A stretch of DNA of 64,000 nt, taken from NCBI GenBank assembly GCA_015680685.1, contig MNCI01009519.1, positions 623,318-687,317 on the forward strand, in the 5' to 3' direction. Positions 58,791 through 64,000 of the stretch are shown piece after piece (the stretch's first letter is position 1; every line of letters starts with the position of its first letter). The DNA comes from Gnetum montanum. Its lineage: Eukaryota; Streptophyta; Gnetopsida; Gnetales; Gnetaceae. The notes below the pieces were generated by a model. It was given only the letters and a program-made list of their open reading frames with translations, searched no databases and was not told the origin of the DNA. A program made the position numbers and the translations under genes.

Positions 58791-59681
58791 TAATGAATGG
58801 TGAGGTACCCCTATGCTCAACCATATGAATATGAGCATTTCACACATGACCTGGTTGAATTCCAAGGACTAAGTGCCTATGCACCTTTGTGGAACAAGGA
58901 TGGGTTGGTTGATTGTTGTCTTCCCAAGATTACATGTATGTCACATTTGTATGGTTAAGTAAGCTTGAGGTATATGATTTTTATAGCTTTTATGTTTTCA
59001 TGTCCTATGCTAATAAGGGAGAAGAGAGAGATACATAAGTGATTAATTTAACTTAACTATTGATTAACTAGGCTTTAACTAATCCTAACACCGGTATCCA
59101 TTCTCACTTGTTGTACATAACCTGAACTAGTGCAACACTACTAAGATTACCAAACACTAATTGTTACTGGGTTAGCATGTGTTACACGCATGCTTGAAGT
59201 GATCATACTGAGTGTAATTTAATGATTTGCTTAATTGATCAAAATGAATTACTATGCTAATAAAGAAAATTTAAAGTGCATAAAATAAAATAAATGCATA
59301 AGAAATTAAAATAAAATAAATGGGTAAGAAACAAATCTCAAGTGCTGCAAGGATGAATCAAAGAGCTCGTCTTTATTTTCGTACATAAGATGTGCTTAGG
59401 TACGCAATGCTCAAATAAAGATCCATCCACACTTCAACCTCCTATTATAGGCACTTGGAAAATACTCTAACCTTCAAATAGATTACAAGAGTTTTGCTAC
59501 TTGATTACTAAAAGACTTCTTTTCTCAATTATGCACCTGGGCACTGTATTTATAGGCTTGGGAGCAACTAATCTAATAATTAGAATAAACTGCTAGAGTA
59601 ACTATTCTAATAATTAGAATAAATCACTAGAGTAACTGCTCTAATAATTAGAATAAACCACTAAAGTAACTACTCTCATCA
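58791..59681 (-). repeat. Element F, 3' LTR
   Basis: 891 bp, plus-strand ends TAATGAATGG and CTCTCATCA. TATA box at 59547-59554, CTAATAATTAG cassette about 59570-59670, hairpin arms gtctttatt/aataaagat about 59369-59422. Confidence 0.88.
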
Positions 59682-61672
59682 TACCCCCCATGACTGAATG
59701 AAAACTCATCCTTGAGTTCCTTACAAAATATTGGGAAGGTATGGGATTATTGACTAATTGACAATTGATGGTGGGATGGGATGACAAACTCAACGTGCCT
59801 AGTGAACGGATCAATAAGCATATTGCAACATTAGTGTTCATGACCATTATGGTGAACACTCATACATAAATGACATCCAAGCCTTTATTTGGTAGCTTGT
59901 AGAGAAAGAGAGAGAGAGAGAAAATGATGCATGTTGTCACCAATGCTAAGATTGCGCCTTCCATTTTTTATCCATAGCCACACCACTAGACTTGCTGCTT
60001 TCATAAATCTTCTAGTTCCTGTCCATCTTGAGTGCTTCCTCAAAGCCTAGTGCATTGTTTGTATGATCACCATCTACACACATAACACAGTCACAAATGA
60101 GCAAGGATAGATAAACCATAATGCAGTTGATACCTTGCCTTGATATGAAGCACATTAGCTAAGTTGTGGTGATCGTAGAAACTAGTTTGGAGATTTATCA
60201 CAAGTGACTACGCAGGGTGTAGGGGTTAGGTGAATAGTAAAATGGAGAAAATTGAAAAATTTGTGCTAAGACCCCCACGACTAAAAGCGAACCTTCGATA
60301 GCTAGAAGATGGAAAAATATGAGGAATAAGAAAGATGGGAAAAAATAACAATGATAGCGCCAATAAAATGGATGTCATGGATGGGGATGAAACAAGAGAT
60401 AATTGATTGCAGGAAATGTTTAAAGAAAAGAACTTAATAATTGCACCAAAAAGGAATGCCATAGGGTCCTTCCCAAAGCAGGCTCATGCCTTTTATGCCT
60501 TGACAAACCCACAAACTATAGAGTCTATAGGCTTTAGGAATGTCATTTGAAAGCAAGAGTTAAAAAATTACCCAGAAGAATTCACCAAAGAAAAACATTA
60601 CATCAACCCAAAAATAGACTAATGATAGAATCGTCAATGACATGGAAAATGGGAAGAAAGATGAAGAGGAGAGAATGGAATGGAATCCCAAGAACAAGGT
60701 TGTGTAAAGCCCCTTATGTATTTCATGGTTAATGTGACTAAGTAGAACTCATCCCAAATCCAGACTCAAACCAACCACATCCAATGACCTCGCATCAACA
60801 CACTTGACCAATCCATCCACTTGAAGCAACAAGAATGCTTCCACAAAGATCCACCACCATTCCGAGAAGAGTGAGATGGAGAAGGAGGAAACGAGAAAGG
60901 GCCTTAGTTAGAGGGAACCTTCAGGCATGGGTAACATGTCTTCCCAATGTCATAACCAATGCTTGTAGCCCATATTTCTTTATTATGTCTAAGGGGTATG
61001 CTTTGAATTCTCACCTTTTTCTCTATTTTTTTTATGTTTATGCATGAGAACGACAACATGCAAAGACTTATTTTTATTCACTCAGCTTCCTGATATTTGA
61101 ACAATGTCAGAATTGTGGAAAATCCAAGAAAAAGCATCCAAGCACCCCAAGAGAATCACCAGCACCAATGCATTGAATCGCCTTGAAGTCACACCCTTTT
61201 CATCCATTGGGTCTTTCCTTGGTTTGAAAAATACCTAGCCACCAATTCATTAACATGTTTACTTAGAAAAAGGGGACTATACTTTTCCAAGCCAAAGGAG
61301 ACCATAGGGTTGTATGGAGGAGTGGATGGTGTGGACTCATTGCCTATTTTACCAAAAGAACCCTACCTTAATATCAGCATCATAATTCAAAGGTAAAAAT
61401 CAAACATTAGCAATAAATATGATATAATTCAATCCACCATCATCAACACTTATTAGATGATGAATAAAAGTAAATCAAGAAAACAAAGAGATAGTAAAAA
61501 CATGAATGATATTGTAAAACAAAAATAGAAAAATGTGTAAAATAAAAATATGTGAAATAAAAATGTGTAAAAGAAAAATTCAAAAAGAACTGAGGGCCTA
61601 GGATGGTTAGCATAGGTAACCATCTCTCCCATGACTAAGTTGGAAGGAGGAGATCTGAAATAGTGAGCAAGG
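59682..61672 (-). other. Element F, polypurine tract and conserved non-coding region
   Basis: taccccccatgac (59682-59694) is the polypurine tract. Conserved islands are at 60464-60510 (gggtccttcccaaagcagg), 60904-60945 (accttcaggcatgggtaaca) and 61145-61205 (cgccttgaagtcacaccc). A GA run lies at 59905-59921 and an A-rich tract near 61460-61580. Open frames here are not supported as genes. Confidence 0.7.
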
Positions 61673-62880
61673 TTATTTATCAAGAGAGGTAGCATGTGTA
61701 CTGGCTATCCTAAGCTCTTGGAAAGATTTGGTTTGTTGCACGTTAATCAAAATTTTTTTATATGGGCTGTCAGGTTTGTATATTGTCATGGCCCCTGAAG
61801 GAAAAGTTGCATAAATAATATAAGGTTCTTTCCATAGTGTTTGAAATTTAGTATGATGTGGCACATGTGTGGGATTCCAATAGAGAATCTTACCTCCTAG
61901 TTGATATATAACTTTCCCAATTCTTAGGTCATGATGTTGTTTATTGAAGGCCTTGTGCAATTCATTAGATGACAGGGTAGCTAGTCAGTTTTCATCTAGC
62001 AAGTTAAGGGTTACTAACCATTGTTTCTATGTTAGATTAAGGTCAAGGTTGAGGTCACATGTCATGGATAGTGTACGGAACTTAGTTTGAATGGGAAGCA
62101 TTGGTAATTTACCATAAACTAACTCATAGGGAGAGTAGCCTATAGGGAGTTTCCATATGAAGTGGTATGCCCAAATAGCATCGTTCAATTTAGTGCTCTA
62201 GTCTCGCCTAAACTTGCTAATAGTTCTTGTCAATATCTTCATAATCTCCCTATTGGTGACTTTTTCTTAACCATTTTCTTGGGGGTGGTATGGTGTAGTC
62301 AATTTATGCTCAACCCCTAAGTGTTGCATTAATTTCCAAAACGTTGCAGCTATGAAGTGGGTACCATTATCTAAAATAAGTGCATGAGGCACACCAAACC
62401 TATTTATGATTTTTTGTTGAAAAAATCATGCAGCTGTAGATGATGTACAATCTTTAATAGTAGCTACTCCTGCCCATTTAGTTAGGTAATCAATAGCAAC
62501 AATAATATAAGATTTTCCATTGGACATTGGTGTAATCGACCCCATAAAATCAATTCCCCAAATGTTGAAGGGTTCTAATAGTTGAATCCATTTTTGTGGA
62601 TCCTCCATTCTAGCAATCATTCCCCCATCACATTGACAGCACTCACAAGATTGGACAAAATGATAGGCATCCCAAAACAATGTAGGGCAATAATATCCTG
62701 CAAGCAAGATCTTGATGGCCGTTCATCTCCCAACGTAATGACTCTGACAAGGACCCTCATGAGCATCTTTGAGAACTCGCAATTGATCTATATTGGGAAC
62801 ACACCATCAAACCAAGCTATCAAGACACACTTTGTAAAGTTTCCCATTGATTTCCATAAAGTACTTGGCTCGATGAAGAC
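61673..62880 (-). pseudogene. Element F, integrase
   Basis: Zinc end YYCPTLFWDAYHFVQSCECCQ (about 62620-62690), first Asp intact in WGIDFMGSITPMSN (about 62528-62560), second Asp intact in LDNGTHF (about 62355-62380), Glu position Lys in NG-stop-EK. In-frame stops (plus-strand triplets) at 62723-62725, 62426-62428, 62267-62269 and 62198-62200 match those of A at the same spacing. The C-terminal region is open at 61673-61960 (YWNPTHVPHHTKFQTLW, ILINVQQTKSFQE). Confidence 0.88.
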
Positions 62881-64000
62881 ACTGTTGTTTCTTTTTAAGG
62901 TTTAACTCTTATGGTATTTTTTGGGTGAGGAGGTAGGTAAGAATGCTACTGTACCAGTTTTTCTCCATGGGTGATTGATTATTTACTACACTAGCAAAGA
63001 TGAATTCATCAAGAAAATAATTAGAAATTGGATATTGGTCCTTTTTGTTGTCCCATTGCAACCGAGATAAATGATCAACAACTATGTTCTCGGTGCCTTT
63101 ACAATCGATCATCATAAGATCAAATTCTTGTAATATTACAAACCATCATATGATATGAGGGCTTACCATTGGCTTATTCATGAGGAACCTTATTGCACTA
63201 TGATTGGTATGTATATATACTTTATATGCCAATACATAATGTTTAAAATTTTCTAGGGGAAACACTATAACCATTAATTCTTTCTCTATGGTAGTGTAGT
63301 TAAGCTGTGCACTAGTGATACTTCTACTTTCATAGTGGATGTAATAAGGATGCTTTTGGTCATCTAAATATGTAAGTATGGATCCTAAGGCATAGTTGGA
63401 TGCATCATTCATGATATGGAATGGTTTGGACTAGTCAGGAGCTTGTAGAATGGGTGTTTCTACTAGCTTCTATTTCAAAGTTTGAAAAACTAATTCGCAT
63501 TCTCTGGTCCACTCGAAAAGTATGTCCTTTTTTTTTAATTCCACCAATGGTTTGGGAACCTTTGAAAAGTTCTCAATAAATCTCCTATAGTAGCCAGTAT
63601 GTCCAAGGAATGATCAAATATCTTTGACAATTTTTGGTTGATGGGTAATTCCTTGGATAACTTTGATTTTCATGGGGTCTACCTTTATCCCTGTGTGTGA
63701 GATTTTGTGCCCTAGTACTACTTCTTCTTGGACCATCAAATGGCTTTTCTACCAGTTGAGCCTCAAATTGGTTTCTACACATCTTTTTAACACTTGTTCC
63801 AACTAGTTCAAGGCTTGATCAAAGTTGTTTCCATAAGTGGAGAAGTTGTGCATAAAGACCTCCATGCCATTCCCTATTTGCTATTGGAATATTCTTAGAA
63901 CTAGTCGTTGAAATGTTGCAGGGGCATTGCATAATCCAAACGACATCTGTTTGTATCCAAACGTTCCCCAAGGACTAGTGAACGTAGTCTTGGCTTGGTC
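62881..64000 (-). pseudogene. Element F, reverse transcriptase (partial) and RNase H
   Basis: RNase H runs about 63412-62909: MNDASNYALGSILTYLD (first Asp present), TTIEKELMVIV (Glu present), VYIHTNHSAIRFLMNKP (third Asp changed to Asn), then DHLSRL. Upstream, toward the window edge, reverse transcriptase has [35 protein letters not shown], and the active site as EVFMHNFSTYG (about 63840-63875), where the two catalytic Asp of the usual YVDDF are His and Asn. The enzyme is inactive even apart from its stops. The N-terminal half lies beyond 64000. Confidence 0.85.

Larger units (their letters stand above)
58791..64000 (-). mobile_element. Element F, 3' half of a gypsy element with pol (runs off the window)
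   Basis: Minus-strand element of the same subfamily as A, in inverted orientation. Visible from the right edge: part of reverse transcriptase, RNase H, integrase, 2 kb of non-coding sequence with the three conserved islands, polypurine tract and 3' LTR. It is inserted in a LINE ORF1-like relic. The candidate left target word is ctaac (58786-58790); its partner lies outside. Confidence 0.88.

Noticed and set aside
1-64000. CRISPR array, bacterial operon or organelle insert
   Set aside because: No regularly spaced direct repeats, no ribosome-binding-site-led gene chains, and no plastid or mitochondrial gene sequence recognised.

Overview
This window looks like repeat-dense heterochromatin from a large plant genome. 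It is AT-rich and packed with Ty3/gypsy and Ty1/copia LTR retrotransposons of plant type, LINE relics and short non-autonomous elements. Nearly every coding region carries stops or frameshifts. The age, degree of nesting and long retention of these copies suggest a gymnosperm such as a conifer, but that is inference. I see no host protein gene, rRNA, intact tRNA or CRISPR array.

Most elements belong to one gypsy group, recognised by LTRs of about 0.84-0.97 kb with TGATGA...TCATCA ends, a tRNA-Asp-type primer site, a G-rich polypurine tract, a TATAAATA box and a conserved poly(A)-signal hairpin. I label its members A (plus strand) and B, D, E, F, G, H, J (all minus strand). A, F and H carry pol. 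D has gag only and E has gag-protease only, and both hold an unrelated ORF, here ORFX, in place of pol. C is a chromovirus-like gypsy relic on the plus strand. K is a copia element with gag and a second ORF but no pol.

Layout: 1-429 end of G, inserted in the RNase H of A; 430-4894 3' half of A, inserted in B; 4895-9045 5' half of B; 9046-17077 LINE fragments, a tandem duplication carrying a miniature transposon, and SINE-like pieces; 17078-23379 complete non-autonomous D, inserted in a LINE endonuclease; 24691-47534 chromovirus C, split first by E (25625-44681, itself split by H at 34232-42949) and again by a probable solo LTR (44854-46694); about 48560-57070 remains of J, split by copia K (50189-56266); 57071-58790 LINE ORF1-like relic; 58791-64000 3' half of F, running off the window.

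The most notable signals are: (1) in-frame stop codons shared at identical spacing by the integrases of separately inserted A and F, one of them also in H; (2) non-autonomous elements in both gypsy (D/E) and copia (K) in which pol is absent and an extra ORF, possibly of the same plant-transposon-protein class, is present; (3) subfamily-specific palindromic cassettes beside the TATA box of otherwise shared LTR backbones; (4) islands of conserved non-coding sequence between the coding region and the 3' LTR in autonomous and non-autonomous members alike. Element boundaries come from LTR ends, target-site duplications and interrupted reading frames read by eye; percentage identities and insertion dates were not computed.
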